Positions 1-9,349 of a DNA stretch of 64,000 bases are shown one piece after another. Under the pieces are notes generated by a model. It searched no databases. It was given only the letters and a program-made list of their open reading frames with translations, and had not been told where the DNA came from. The number at the start of each line of letters is the position of its first letter. Positions within the stretch are counted from its first letter, which is position 1. Source of the stretch: Planctomycetaceae bacterium (GTDB lineage Bacteria; Planctomycetota; Planctomycetia; Pirellulales; Pirellulaceae); the NCBI GenBank assembly GCA_005778405.1, contig SXOA01000180.1:1-64000 (forward strand), written 5' to 3'. Both the position numbers and the translations under genes were made by a program.

Positions 1-909
1 ATCGACATCGCCCTGTGGGACATCGTCGGCAAAGTTCTGAACGTCCCGTGCAGTAGGCTCTGGGGTGGCCCGGTGCGGGACTACGTCCGCACGTACTCGC
101 ATCTCGGTGGCGGGCGGATGGAAGATTTCTACGAGACGCCAGTCGACAACGCCAAACGGTTCGCCGACCTCGCCCGTCAGGCCGTGGCGGACGGCTACAC
201 CGCGTTCAAGAGCATGGCGGTCCCTTCGACCATGCCCATCGAAGGAAACAAGCCAGTCCGCGCCGCAGCCGCTGCGGTGGAGGCGATGCGGGATGCAGTC
301 GGCGAGGACATCGACATCATGGTCGATTGCCACGCCCGCCCGTCACCGGCAATGGGACTGAAGTTCGGCAAAGCGTTGGAGCCGTATCACCTGTACTTCT
401 TCGAGGAGCCCTGCTGGCCCGAGAGCATTGAGGGGCTGGCCATGATCAACGCCGCTCTGACGACCCCCGTCGCCACCGGCGAGCGAATGACACACCTGGC
501 CCAGTTCCGCGACCTCTTCGCCGCCCGCGGCTGCGAAATCTGCCAGCTCGACTTGACCCACTGTGGCGGCTTCACGGAGGCCCGCCGCATCGCCGCTCTG
601 GCCGAGGCCCACCGCATCGCCCTCGCCCCGCACAATCCGCAGGGCCCAGTCAGCACCGCCGCCTCGTTGGAATTCGGCTTCTCGCAGCCGAGCTACATCA
701 TCTGCGAGACAGTGCACAACGACGTCCCCTGGCGGCAGGACGTAGTAAGCGAAGGCTTCACTATCGAAAAAGCCGGCCGCATCGTCCGCCCCAACACCCG
801 GCCGGGCTTGGGGATCGAAATCAACGAAGCCGAGGTGAAGAAACACCCGTTCGAACAAGAGCTTTTGCAGCGGGTAAACCACCCGGACGGCAGCGTGGGA
901 GACTGGTGA
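1..909 (+). CDS. Mandelate racemase/muconate lactonizing family sugar-acid dehydratase (5' partial)
   Basis: The reading frame is open from base 1 ([11 protein letters not shown]), so the N-terminus lies outside the window and the ATG at 73 is internal. This is the C-terminal barrel of an enolase-superfamily enzyme. The metal-binding and catalytic positions are visible in order: VDCHAR, FFEEP, ATGERM and the late His in APHNPQGP. The motif set resembles D-galactonate/mannonate-type acid-sugar dehydratases, which abstract a proton alpha to a carboxylate and eliminate water. Substrate cannot be fixed from sequence. The gene converges on the esterase gene at 950. Family confidence is high; dehydratase function is inference. 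Confidence 0.9.
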   Translation: MDIALWDIVGKVLNVPCSRLWGGPVRDYVRTYSHLGGGRMEDFYETPVDNAKRFADLARQAVADGYTAFKSMAVPSTMPIEGNKPVRAAAAAVEAMRDAVGEDIDIMVDCHARPSPAMGLKFGKALEPYHLYFFEEPCWPESIEGLAMINAALTTPVATGERMTHLAQFRDLFAARGCEICQLDLTHCGGFTEARRIAALAEAHRIALAPHNPQGPVSTAASLEFGFSQPSYIICETVHNDVPWRQDVVSEGFTIEKAGRIVRPNTRPGLGIEINEAEVKKHPFEQELLQRVNHPDGSVGDW

Positions 910-949
910 TCGCGGCCTCATTTTGGGATGCGTCCCGTCCGTCCGCCGC

Positions 950-1780
950 CTACTCTTTCCGCTTTTGCCCCTTGAAGAATTCAACAATCTTCTCCGGTGC
1001 TCCGTCGGGGATTTCGTGGCCGCCGGGATGGATGAAGGTGACGACCGGTGGGCCCTTTTCCGAGCGGTATTCGGTGCACCACTTGCCCGCGAGCTTTCCT
1101 TCGCTGTCGCAGCCGTTGAGCTTGCGGACCTGCGTCATCGTCCGCTCTTGGCCAGCGTATCGGACAATCCTGTCCGCCTCGCCGGCCACGTGAAACAGCG
1201 GCAGTGGCTTCTGATTCTTGAAGTCCCGCACCGAGACTGTGGCGGCAACCGGCGCGGCAGCGGCGAATTTGTCCCCGCGAGCGGCACAGAGGAGGTACGT
1301 GAAGTAGCCACCGTTGGAATGTCCCGCGGCATATATCCGCTGCTCGTCGATTTTGTATTCGGCCAGCAGCGTTTTCAGCATGGCGTCGAAGAATTCCAGG
1401 TCTCGATCCTTCTGATCGCCGACGTATTTTTGCCACCCCGATCTCTTTCCCTCGGGATCAATCACCGGAACCGCCGTCGGCAGTCCTTGGGGATAAACGC
1501 AAACCACCTCCGGCCAGTGTTTGTGAAACGCAAACTTCCGGGCAGAGTATTCCGCTCGTCCCCCGTGGCCATGAAACGCGAAAATGAGCGGCCGCTTCTC
1601 GCCGGCCTTGGCTTCTGCAGGTACATAAACGAGTGCTTCGCGGGTGTCGTTGCCGACTTTCCAGGTGTGCTCTTTCAGCGCAGTCGCATCGGCCGGTTTT
1701 TCGGCGCGCGGCTGCGCGAAAACCGGGCTGCAAACAAGTCCGCCGGTAAGGAGCAGCAGAGATACGCAGCGAAGGAACAT
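950..1780 (-). CDS. Secreted alpha/beta-hydrolase, PHB-depolymerase/feruloyl-esterase-like
   Basis: The protein has about 276 residues. The ORF track begins at a GTG (1789), but the ATG at 1780 gives a clean signal peptide (MFLRCVSLLLLTGG, cut near VFAQ). It shows an oxyanion-region HGHGG, the nucleophile elbow GHSNGG, an aspartate segment (HVAGEADRIV) and a late His (HPGGHEIP), the order seen in LpqC/poly(3-hydroxybutyrate) depolymerase-like esterases. It is probably exported and hydrolyses an ester or polysaccharide-linked acyl group. It follows the DUF1080 gene with a gap of only 14 bases and is probably the last gene of a three-gene operon. Confidence 0.85.
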   Translation of the reverse strand: MFLRCVSLLLLTGGLVCSPVFAQPRAEKPADATALKEHTWKVGNDTREALVYVPAEAKAGEKRPLIFAFHGHGGRAEYSARKFAFHKHWPEVVCVYPQGLPTAVPVIDPEGKRSGWQKYVGDQKDRDLEFFDAMLKTLLAEYKIDEQRIYAAGHSNGGYFTYLLCAARGDKFAAAAPVAATVSVRDFKNQKPLPLFHVAGEADRIVRYAGQERTMTQVRKLNGCDSEGKLAGKWCTEYRSEKGPPVVTFIHPGGHEIPDGAPEKIVEFFKGQKRKE

Positions 1781-1794
1781 GGTGCACACCCGGT

Positions 1795-2529
1795 CTACTT
1801 CAGTTCACGCAAGCGAATGTTCTTGAATTCTACCCACATCGGCTTTCCGGCATGAAGCTGCAGGGCGAGAATCCCCTCGCTGCGGGCCAATTCGGGATGG
1901 TTGTCCGTGAAGTCCATAATCAGCGCGTTGTTGAGGTAATGCTGGATGTGACTTCCTTTGCTGATGATGACCACGTCGTTCCAGTCGTCGAGCTTGAACA
2001 GCTTTTCGAAGCCAGCCTGATCGATCAGATCCGACTTCACCACCTTCTTCCCCTCCTTCTCCCACGTCACCTGCTCCCCGACGAGGCAAACTCGTCCGCG
2101 CTTTCCTCCTTCGTCATAAATGAACCCGGAAACATTCGGCAGCTTATTCTCGTTGCGGATTTCGTGCTGATATCCGCGAACGACCCATTTGTTGCTGGGG
2201 TTCCCTTCGGTGATGTGCTTGGAGCGGTACTGAATTCCCGAGTTGTTAGTCGCGTTGCTGCGAAATGAAAGCCGCAGCTCAAAATCCTTGGTCGTCCCGC
2301 CGTTCCAGATAATGAACGTGTTCCCCTTGGCGGGATTCTCCGCCGTCGTCTCGCCGCGAATCACTCCGTCCTTCACGCTCCACAGCCGCGGATCGCCGTC
2401 CCAGCCGGCGAGGTCTTTGCCGTTGAAGAGGGGTTGCATGCCGGGAGATTCAGGCGGAGCGGCTGTCCCTTCGGCCAGGACGAAAGATGGAGCCAAAAAA
2501 ACAATGACAAACAGAATAATCCTGGACAT
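1795..2529 (-). CDS. DUF1080 (3-keto-disaccharide hydrolase-like) secreted protein
   Basis: The protein is about 244 residues with a signal peptide (MSRIILFVIVFLAPSFVLA). It carries the family hallmarks LFNGKDLAGWDG near residue 35, then NSGIQYRSK, a lectin-like concanavalin fold typical of DUF1080 proteins that are greatly expanded in planctomycetes. Some members are 3-keto-glycoside hydrolases; activity here is inference. The ATG at 2529 is preferred over the TTG at 2532 used by the ORF track. The ATG overlaps the upstream TGA as TGATG, implying translational coupling with the membrane-protein gene. Confidence 0.9.
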   Translation of the reverse strand: MSRIILFVIVFLAPSFVLAEGTAAPPESPGMQPLFNGKDLAGWDGDPRLWSVKDGVIRGETTAENPAKGNTFIIWNGGTTKDFELRLSFRSNATNNSGIQYRSKHITEGNPSNKWVVRGYQHEIRNENKLPNVSGFIYDEGGKRGRVCLVGEQVTWEKEGKKVVKSDLIDQAGFEKLFKLDDWNDVVIISKGSHIQHYLNNALIMDFTDNHPELARSEGILALQLHAGKPMWVEFKNIRLRELK

Positions 2530-2975
2530 CAAACGGACTCTTTCAGTGGTAAGTGTGGGCTGTTGGAAGGTGGCATCGCGAAACGGATTCCAAAAAAAAT
2601 TCCCAGTGGAATGAGTACCAGGTTTGCGAGTTCAAACCAGAAGGGATACGGCAGCATCAGCATGTTGAAGATCGCTGCCACCAGCAAGAGCGAGCCGATT
2701 GCCGCTCCGTGCGCGAAGTGGCGAAAGGCACCCAGCCGTGTGGCCAACCAGGAACTGGTGAACGCCGTTAGTCCCCACGCCACAGCAGCCACTCCGAACA
2801 ACCACTGTGGGTAGTTTGCAAAAAAGGCCGTGCAGGCTTCCTTGTCATTGAAATCCATGCCGGGTGGCACGGGATGGATGACCGCGCTGACTAATTCAAT
2901 TGCAATGATCAGTGCAAACGCGGCGGTCAAACTGACCGCCACTGCCAGCATGCTCCAAAAAATGGATTTGATCAT
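2529..2975 (-). CDS. Small integral membrane protein of unknown function
   Basis: The protein has 148 residues with four likely membrane segments: residues about 5-30, 58-78, 88-108 and 115-135. A short acidic stretch (MDFNDKEAC) sits in the first loop outside the membrane. No catalytic motif is recognisable. It resembles generic planctomycete four-TM hypothetical proteins. Its stop codon overlaps the DUF1080 start (TGATG), so it is probably the first gene of the operon running through to the esterase. Confidence 0.75.
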   Translation of the reverse strand: MIKSIFWSMLAVAVSLTAAFALIIAIELVSAVIHPVPPGMDFNDKEACTAFFANYPQWLFGVAAVAWGLTAFTSSWLATRLGAFRHFAHGAAIGSLLLVAAIFNMLMLPYPFWFELANLVLIPLGIFFGIRFAMPPSNSPHLPLKESV

Positions 2976-2996
2976 GGCACTATCTCTTAAGCAGGC

Positions 2997-4487
2997 CTAT
3001 CCCATTGCCACCGTCACTGTCTTAGTCTCTGTATACGCCCGCAGCCCTTCTTCGCCCAGTTCCCGTCCCATGCCGCTCATTTTGAAGCCGCCGAAGGGGG
3101 CTGCGGCGTCGAAGACGTCGTAGCAGTTGATCCAGACCGTGCCGGCTTTGATTTTCTTGGCGAGGTAGTGGGCTTTGCCGACGTCCTTGGTCCAGACCGC
3201 CGCGGCGAGGCCGAAGGAGGTGTTGTTGGCGCGAGCCACGATGTCGTCGGTGTCCTTGAAGGTCAGGACCGACATCACGGGGCCAAAGATTTCCTCGCGA
3301 GCGATGGCCATGTCGTCCTTGACGCCGTCGAACAGCGTCGGCTGGACGAAGAAGCCTTTGTCGCCATACCGCGAGCCGCCGGAGACCATCGTGGCCCCTT
3401 GCTCCTTGCCGATGCCGATGTACTTCATGATCTTGTCATATTGGGCCTTGTCCACCTGTGGCCCTTGCTCGGTCGCCGGATCGAGCTGATTGCCGAGCTT
3501 CCTGGTCTTGTTCATCGCGGCAACTTTCTCGATGAACTTGTCGTGAATCTTCTCCTCCACATAGACCCGGCTGCCGGCGCAGCAGCACTGGCCTTGATTG
3601 AAATAGAGGCCGAAATGAGCCCCGGCGGCGGCTGCATCGAGGTCGCTGTCCGCGTAGATAATGTTCGGGCTCTTGCCGCCGAGCTCGAAGGTGATCCGTT
3701 TAAGCGTTGGAGCAGCCTCCCGCATGATGATCTGAGCCGTCAGCCCTTCGCCGGTGAAGGCGATCTTGTCGATGCCCGGATGCTTGACGACAGCGGCTCC
3801 AGCGGTGGGTCCGTAGCCCGGGACGACATTGATCACACCATCGGGAATGCCCGCTTTCTGAGCCAGCCGAGCCATGCGGAGGCAGGTGAGCGGTGTTTGC
3901 TCCGCCGGCTTCATGACAATCGTGCAGCCGGCGGCGAGAGCGGGCCCCCATTTCCAGGCGACCATCAGCATGGGGAAGTTCCAGGGGATGATCTGCCCCA
4001 CGACCCCCACCGGCTCCTTCCGCGTGTAGCAGAAGTAGTTGCCGCGAACGGGAATCGTCTGGCCATGAATTTTGTCCGCATAGCCGGCGTAGTAGCGGAG
4101 AGCGTCGATCGTCAGCGGCAGGTCGGCTGCTTTTGCATCGCGGATCGGCTTGCCGTTGTCGAGCGATTCCAGAGCGGCGAGCTCATCGCCCTCTTCCTCA
4201 ATCAGGTCCGCCAGCTTGTTCATCAGCCGGCCCCGATCGCGGGCATCCATCGTGCTCCAGGGACCACTTTCAAACGCCTTCCGAGCCGCCTTCGCCGCCA
4301 GGTCCACGTCCACCGCATCTCCTTCGGCCACGCTGGCGATCACCTCTTCCGTGGCAGGATTGATGGTTTCAAACGTCTTGCCGCTTTGCGAGGGAACCCA
4401 CTGGCCGCCGATGAAGAGTTGCGTCTGTCGAATTTCCGGCAGCTTGGGGCCGGTAGCGGTGGGGCGAGGAAGGGTGGCGGTGGCCAT
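2997..4487 (-). CDS. NAD(P)+-dependent aldehyde dehydrogenase
   Basis: The protein is 496 residues, the usual length for the soluble ALDH superfamily. The N-terminal segment has [10 protein letters not shown]. The cofactor region has PWNFPMLM and KPAEQTPL, the general-base Glu lies in FELGGKSPN, and the catalytic Cys lies in [10 protein letters not shown], with EEIFGPV near the C-terminus. It oxidises an aldehyde to a carboxylate; substrate is not predictable, although betaine-aldehyde or phenylacetaldehyde dehydrogenases are similar in layout. The loop normally reading FTGSTEVG reads FTGEGLTAQ here, a deviation in the NAD-binding region. No operon partner is obvious. Confidence 0.93.
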   Translation of the reverse strand: MATATLPRPTATGPKLPEIRQTQLFIGGQWVPSQSGKTFETINPATEEVIASVAEGDAVDVDLAAKAARKAFESGPWSTMDARDRGRLMNKLADLIEEEGDELAALESLDNGKPIRDAKAADLPLTIDALRYYAGYADKIHGQTIPVRGNYFCYTRKEPVGVVGQIIPWNFPMLMVAWKWGPALAAGCTIVMKPAEQTPLTCLRMARLAQKAGIPDGVINVVPGYGPTAGAAVVKHPGIDKIAFTGEGLTAQIIMREAAPTLKRITFELGGKSPNIIYADSDLDAAAAGAHFGLYFNQGQCCCAGSRVYVEEKIHDKFIEKVAAMNKTRKLGNQLDPATEQGPQVDKAQYDKIMKYIGIGKEQGATMVSGGSRYGDKGFFVQPTLFDGVKDDMAIAREEIFGPVMSVLTFKDTDDIVARANNTSFGLAAAVWTKDVGKAHYLAKKIKAGTVWINCYDVFDAAAPFGGFKMSGMGRELGEEGLRAYTETKTVTVAMG

Positions 4488-4577
4488 GAAAGAATCTCCG
4501 TATGAGGGGCCGGGAGAGGTGCGTGTGAACGCGGTCCATTGTACTGGCCTGGGAAACTGCGGGGCAAGCCTCTGCCA

Positions 4578-6287
4578 CTACTTGCGATACATCGCCTCAA
4601 TCTCCGCCGCGTAGTTCGCCTCGATCACCTTCCGCCGCAGGCTGAGCTTAGCGGTCATCTCACCCCTTTCAATCGTAAACGGACCGGGCAGCAGTGTGCA
4701 CTTGCGGACCTGCTCAAAGGAAGAAACGCAGGCGAGACGATGGTTAACGCGGTCTTGCACCAAGGCTGTGACTTGCGGATGCGAATAGAAAGTCTCACCT
4801 GGTTCGACAATGATTCCTTGAGCCGCCGCCTCTGAAACCAAGGCATCATTGTTCGACACGAGAAGTGCCGTCAGATAGTTGCGGTCGTCGCCGATGACGA
4901 GGGCTTGCAGGATCAGAGGATCCTGCGTGAGGAGCGATTCCAGGTAGACCGGCGCGACATTCTTACCGCCGGAGGTGACGATAATTTCCTTCTTGCGACC
5001 GGTAATGTAAAGAAAACCGTCCTCGTCGATCCGGCCGTAGTCCCCCGTGTAGAGCCAGCCCTCTTTGATGATTTCTGCCGTGGCTTTCTGATTCTTGAAG
5101 TAGCCCGGCATGACATGCGGCCCGCAGGTCAGGATTTCTCCATCTTCCGCAACCTTCACCTCGACTCCCGGAATCGGCTTTCCCGCGGAGCTCCGACGGG
5201 AGGTCTTTTGCGTGGAGATGGAGATGACGGGAGAGGATTCGGAGAGGCCGTAGCCTTGCAGCAGCGGCACGCCTTGCGAGTAATAATAGTCGAACAGATG
5301 CTCCGGCAGCGCCGCTCCGCCGCTGCAGCACTGCTCGATCCGGCCGCCGAGGACCTGTCGCAGGATGCCGGGAAAATTAAGCACTCCCTTCTCTTCCAAT
5401 CCCCGCCGCACGCGGTCGTAAAAGTACGGCACGCCGTTCATGAACGTCGGCTGTACGGCGGCTGCGTCGGCAATCACTGTTTCACGAGACTCGGCAATCG
5501 CGAGCTGCGAGCCTTCGACCAGCCAAATATACAGGTCGCAGGTCCGAGCAAAGATGTGCGATAGCGGCAGAAAGTTCAGCCGCACCTTGTCGCTGTAGTC
5601 ATCCCGCGGAGGCTCTTCGTCGGCTCGGAACATTTCGACGGTGCTGACCGCGTTGCTGATGAGGTTCGCCTGCGTCAGCATTACCCCCTTCGGCTCGCCG
5701 GTGGTGCCGGAGGTATAGAGGATGGTGGCGACGCTGGAGGGATCGAGCCCAGGATCGGCAGCGGCCGGTAGCGACTTTCCGTGCTCTTGCAGCTTCAGCA
5801 AGAATGAATGAATGCCGCCCAGCAGCGACGGCAGCACCCCCGGCGGCAACGGCTGGGCGGGGTCGGTGTCGAATTCAACGAAGATCAGGTCCCTGTTCGC
5901 CTCTTTCAGTGTCACCAGTTTCGCGGATTGGGCAGGACCAGAAAGCAGCACGACCTTCGCCCCACTATCCATAATCTGCCACGCAATCTGCTCCCCCGTC
6001 AGCGGCGCGTGAATGGGAACGTTAATCGCCCCCAGCGACTGAATCGCCAAATCCGCCAGCACCCACTCCAGCCGGTTTTCCGACAATAGTGCAACCCGAT
6101 CTCCAAGTTGCACACCGAATTGTTGCAGCATCGACGCGAGGCAACTGACCCGCTGGCTGACTTCCCACCAGTTCAGCGACCGAAACTCCCCTTCCCGCTT
6201 GTACCAAACGGCGGTCTGTTTGCCGCTCTGCTGCACGCGGGAGGCGAATAGTTCGGGGATCGTTTTGCAATCGGTCAATATGGCCAT
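4578..6287 (-). CDS. Long-chain acyl-CoA synthetase (AMP-forming)
   Basis: The ORF is open to 6719, but the upstream 144 codons read as low-similarity sequence overlapping the divergent gene. The ATG at 6287 (MAILTDCKTIPELF) matches the family start and gives 569 residues. The P-loop is YTSGTTGEPKG, followed by YGLSESSP, then TGDYGRIDEDGFLYITGR and the C-terminal Lys in MTAKLSLRRK. It activates fatty acids to acyl-CoA through an acyl-AMP intermediate. It is divergent from an acyl-CoA dehydrogenase at 6429, so the 140-base gap probably holds both promoters and the two genes form a beta-oxidation locus. Confidence 0.92.
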   Translation of the reverse strand: MAILTDCKTIPELFASRVQQSGKQTAVWYKREGEFRSLNWWEVSQRVSCLASMLQQFGVQLGDRVALLSENRLEWVLADLAIQSLGAINVPIHAPLTGEQIAWQIMDSGAKVVLLSGPAQSAKLVTLKEANRDLIFVEFDTDPAQPLPPGVLPSLLGGIHSFLLKLQEHGKSLPAAADPGLDPSSVATILYTSGTTGEPKGVMLTQANLISNAVSTVEMFRADEEPPRDDYSDKVRLNFLPLSHIFARTCDLYIWLVEGSQLAIAESRETVIADAAAVQPTFMNGVPYFYDRVRRGLEEKGVLNFPGILRQVLGGRIEQCCSGGAALPEHLFDYYYSQGVPLLQGYGLSESSPVISISTQKTSRRSSAGKPIPGVEVKVAEDGEILTCGPHVMPGYFKNQKATAEIIKEGWLYTGDYGRIDEDGFLYITGRKKEIIVTSGGKNVAPVYLESLLTQDPLILQALVIGDDRNYLTALLVSNNDALVSEAAAQGIIVEPGETFYSHPQVTALVQDRVNHRLACVSSFEQVRKCTLLPGPFTIERGEMTAKLSLRRKVIEANYAAEIEAMYRK

Positions 6288-6428
6288 GTTTCCTCGGCGG
6301 TAATTATGTCCTCGCGTCCCTGGCCGCGACAGCAGACGACCCATGATTTGCTTGAACTTCCGCGCAAGCCTAGAATTCAACCACTCTTCCATCGGTAATC
6401 TGAAATCCGCAATCTGCAATTCCTCCCC

Positions 6429-8336
6429 ATGTCCACTACCTCCCCCAACCGTCCCTCCTCCGACCCTTCCTTCGCCGAAACCGCCATGCGGCTCGGGGGC
6501 AAGAGCGACGAGGAAGCGACCCGGACCGGGGCCATCGACAAGGCTGATGACGAAGTCGAGACGCTGTTTGAGAAACGGCGGCAGACGACCGCGAGTCCGG
6601 TGCATCGGGCGGTCTGGGACCGGGGGTTTCCGGTGGAGCTGTTTGATTCGGCGGACGTCACAACACCAGCCGACGTGCAGCAGGTGATGGATGCTTCGAT
6701 TGCGGTGGTTCATCGGCATCGCAACGCTGGGACACTACTGGATGAAAACGGCAAGACACGGGAAGAAGTGCTGAAGGAACTGGCCGCTGCCGGTTACTGG
6801 AGTCTGCTTGTCGACCGCGAATTCGGTGGCAAGGGAGTTCCCTTCCGCTGCTTCGCGCCGTTCCTCACGCAAATGGCCCTGATCGACCCCACGATTGCCG
6901 GCCTGGCATCCGTCCACGGTTGCATCGGCGCGGTGGATCCTGTCCGCACCTTCGGCAATGAAGAGCAAAAACGCCGCTATCTCCCCAAACTCGCCAGCGG
7001 CGAACGGCTCTCCGCATTCGCGCTCACAGAGCCAGGGGCAGGGAGCGACCTGACCGCGCTCAAAACGAAAGCCGTCCTGCGTGGCGATACCTACTATGTC
7101 ACCGGCGAGAAGCTGTTCATCACCAACGTCGTCCCCGGCCGCACCATCGGCCTGGTCTGCCTCATCGACGACAAGCCGGTTGTTCTGATCGCCGATTTGC
7201 CCGATCAGGAGAACGAACAGCTCCAGCTCGTGAAGTACGGCCTCTACGCCCTCAAGCACACCTACAACCGCGGCATCAAGTTCAAGGATTTTCCCGTTCC
7301 CGCGGCGAATCTACTCAAAGTGGAAGAGGGGAACGGCCTGACCATCGCCTACCACGGCCTTAATCTCGGCCGCATCGCCCTCTGTGCCAACGCCGCCGGC
7401 ACAATGCGTCTGATGATGGGGAGTATGATTCCCTGGGGCAAGTTCCGCAAAACGTACGGCGAGGCGATTGAGAAGCGGGAGCTGGTCCGTCGCCGCCTGG
7501 CCCGGCTGGCCGGCCTGATCGTCGGGTGCGACGCCCTGGTCGCCTGGTGCAGCACGCTCATCGACGAAGGCTACCGCGGCGAGATGGAATGCGTCGTCGC
7601 CAAAATCTTCGGCAGCGAATCGCAGAAAGAAGCCGCCGTCGAGCTCTGCATGAAAACGCACGGCGGCCGCTCGTTCCTGCACGGCCACATCTTCGGCGAC
7701 CACGTCCACGAGTACCTCGCCCCCTGCATCTACGAAGGGGAAGGGGAGATGCTCGGCATGGCCTTCTTCAAATCGCTCGTCAAGCAGCACGGCGTGCAAT
7801 TTTTCGCGCCGGTAGGCAAAGCCCTGCAAGCCGCCAAAATCAAACAGCCGAGCTTCGTGAACCCGGCCCACCTCTGGGCCCTGCGCAAAGCTGCCCCGCC
7901 CTACGCCCTCTGGCTGCTACGCGAGAAGTACACGTTCAAGCCGAGCGTCCAGCTTCCCTCCATGCCGCCGCGCCTCCACGACCACGCCCAATTCGCCGCT
8001 CGCGGCCTGCAGCGTCTGCCGCGAGAAATCAGCGGCATGATGATGAAGCATCAACTCAAACTAGCCGACCGCCAATGCCGCATGAGCGAAGTCTCCAGCC
8101 GAGCCCAAAAACTCGTCGTCATGCTCTGCACGGCCCTCTACGCCGCTAAACAAGAAAACGAAGTCATCCGCTCCGCCGCCGACCTCCTCTGCCAGGACCT
8201 CACCCGCGAGCTCACGGGCGCTCGTCCGAGTGATGGTCATTTCAAAGCGGCGAGCAAGCTGGGCGAAGCGATTGCGGATGGGGGCTTTCCGGGGATGGCA
8301 GGGGTGGAAGTGCCGGAGATTTTGATGAGGTATTAG
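6429..8336 (+). CDS. Acyl-CoA dehydrogenase
   Basis: The protein is 635 residues, longer than the roughly 380-residue classic enzyme. The central part is standard: VDREFGGKGV, the FAD-binding ALTEPGAGSDLT and YVTGEKLFITN. The C-terminal part carries the helical domain plus an extension of about 150 residues, as in VLCAD- or FadE-like enzymes. It catalyses FAD-dependent alpha,beta-desaturation of acyl-CoA. The N-terminal 60 residues are charged and do not look like a signal peptide. It is transcribed away from the acyl-CoA synthetase, the enzyme that would supply its substrate. Confidence 0.9.
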   Translation: MSTTSPNRPSSDPSFAETAMRLGGKSDEEATRTGAIDKADDEVETLFEKRRQTTASPVHRAVWDRGFPVELFDSADVTTPADVQQVMDASIAVVHRHRNAGTLLDENGKTREEVLKELAAAGYWSLLVDREFGGKGVPFRCFAPFLTQMALIDPTIAGLASVHGCIGAVDPVRTFGNEEQKRRYLPKLASGERLSAFALTEPGAGSDLTALKTKAVLRGDTYYVTGEKLFITNVVPGRTIGLVCLIDDKPVVLIADLPDQENEQLQLVKYGLYALKHTYNRGIKFKDFPVPAANLLKVEEGNGLTIAYHGLNLGRIALCANAAGTMRLMMGSMIPWGKFRKTYGEAIEKRELVRRRLARLAGLIVGCDALVAWCSTLIDEGYRGEMECVVAKIFGSESQKEAAVELCMKTHGGRSFLHGHIFGDHVHEYLAPCIYEGEGEMLGMAFFKSLVKQHGVQFFAPVGKALQAAKIKQPSFVNPAHLWALRKAAPPYALWLLREKYTFKPSVQLPSMPPRLHDHAQFAARGLQRLPREISGMMMKHQLKLADRQCRMSEVSSRAQKLVVMLCTALYAAKQENEVIRSAADLLCQDLTRELTGARPSDGHFKAASKLGEAIADGGFPGMAGVEVPEILMRY

Positions 8337-8368
8337 CCTTATTTCAGTTCGGAATTCCGCCCGCAAAC

Positions 8369-8680
8369 CTACCAAGAAAATCCAGATTCCATCCAACGGA
8401 TTGCCGTAGAAAATAGAATTAGCGCTTCGAGCAACGCTGCTGCTCCCCAAAACAAGAATCCCCATCGGCGACAATAGATCAGAGTCGCTGCGCCAATTGG
8501 CACAGGAAAGAGAGAGGCGAAAACAATTGCCCGCCAATTATCCGCAATTACTACAATGAAAAAGGCACCCAATACGATCGCGAGAAAGATCACTCCCGGA
8601 ACAAATTCCGAGCTAGGGCCATCGGTATCCTTCTCTTGAGAGCCAACCTGCTTCGGTGATTCGTAAGGGTTTGATTTCAC
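8369..8680 (-). CDS. Small NPYESP-motif membrane protein
   Basis: The protein is 103 residues from a GTG start (MKSNPYESPKQVG). After a polar N-terminus of about 28 residues come three hydrophobic segments (about 29-46, 48-68, 74-92). The NPYESP tag near the N-terminus is a recurrent feature of planctomycete membrane proteins, and the MATE transporter at 28101 in this window carries it too. No enzymatic motif is seen. It converges on the acyl-CoA dehydrogenase with 32 bases between stops. Confidence 0.65.
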   Translation of the reverse strand: MKSNPYESPKQVGSQEKDTDGPSSEFVPGVIFLAIVLGAFFIVVIADNWRAIVFASLFPVPIGAATLIYCRRWGFLFWGAAALLEALILFSTAIRWMESGFSW

Positions 8681-8700
8681 TTCGCTATTCTAATGGTCTG

Positions 8701-8719
8701 CGAACCCCAACGGGGTTCG
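8701..8719. repeat. Perfect 8-bp hairpin upstream of the NPYESP gene
   Basis: CGAACCCC-AAC-GGGGTTCG is a perfect inverted repeat with a 3-base loop. It lies between two divergent genes (NPYESP protein and the DUF6817 remnant), so a terminator role is unlikely and no T-run follows. It may be a small dispersed palindrome. Confidence 0.5.
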
Positions 8720-8779
8720 GAACGGTTTGGCAATTTGATTTGTTGACGCCGCAATTTGCTTCTCGATGAAGGAGCCCCC

Positions 8780-9348
8780 ATGGCCGCAACTTTCAAGCCG
8801 TTGACTGATTTCCTGGTCAACCTGGGAATCGAGCAGATCGCCCATACGCAAAAGACTACCTTGCCCACCTGATCAGCGTCTACAAACTGATGCAGGCATC
8901 CGGGTGCGACGAGGATTTGTGCCGGGCCGGGCTGCTGCATTCCATTTATGAAACGGAAAAGTTCCAGGGGTTCAAATTGGAACTAGACCGGCGGGAGGAG
9001 CTGGCCGAGCTGGTCGGAAGCCGGGCGGAGCGGCTGGCGTATTGGAATTGCTTGATGGACCGGGGATCGCTGGATGAATTGCTGACGCAGACTGAGGGGC
9101 CATTCCTGCTCCGCAACCCCGAGACCGGCGAGCCGATGCCCCTGACGCGCCGCGAACTGGACGATCTCTGGTGCGTCCATCTGTTTGACTGGCTCGAGCA
9201 GGCTCCCCGTTCGCGGTTCGGGTGGGACTATCGCCGGCAGGCGTACCGCCAGATGGCCCTGCGACTTGGAGGCCAGGCGATGATCCCCCGGTATACTGGA
9301 AAGAATCTGGTCGCTTCCAGCCGTTATCAACTAACACAGGTAGAATTC
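8780..9348 (+). pseudogene. DUF6817-like protein, frameshifted
   Basis: Translation from the ATG at 8780 gives MAATFKPLTDFLVNLGIEQ and then stops after about 30 codons. One base further in the other frame, the sequence continues as YLAHLISVYKLM and then AGLLHSIYETEKF, an HD-like His pattern recalling DUF6817 proteins. The frame change maps to 8846-8860 and fits a single missing base. Downstream the shifted frame stays open past the next gene (to 9822), while a TAA in the original frame at 9332 suggests a second compensating indel near the end. It may be a decaying gene or contain sequencing errors. The end coordinate is approximate. Confidence 0.65.
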
Positions 9349-9349
9349 A

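Noticed and set aside
4578-6719. A 713-residue acyl-CoA synthetase
   Set aside because: The 144 upstream codons overlap the divergent acyl-CoA dehydrogenase and lack family similarity; the ATG at 6287 fits.
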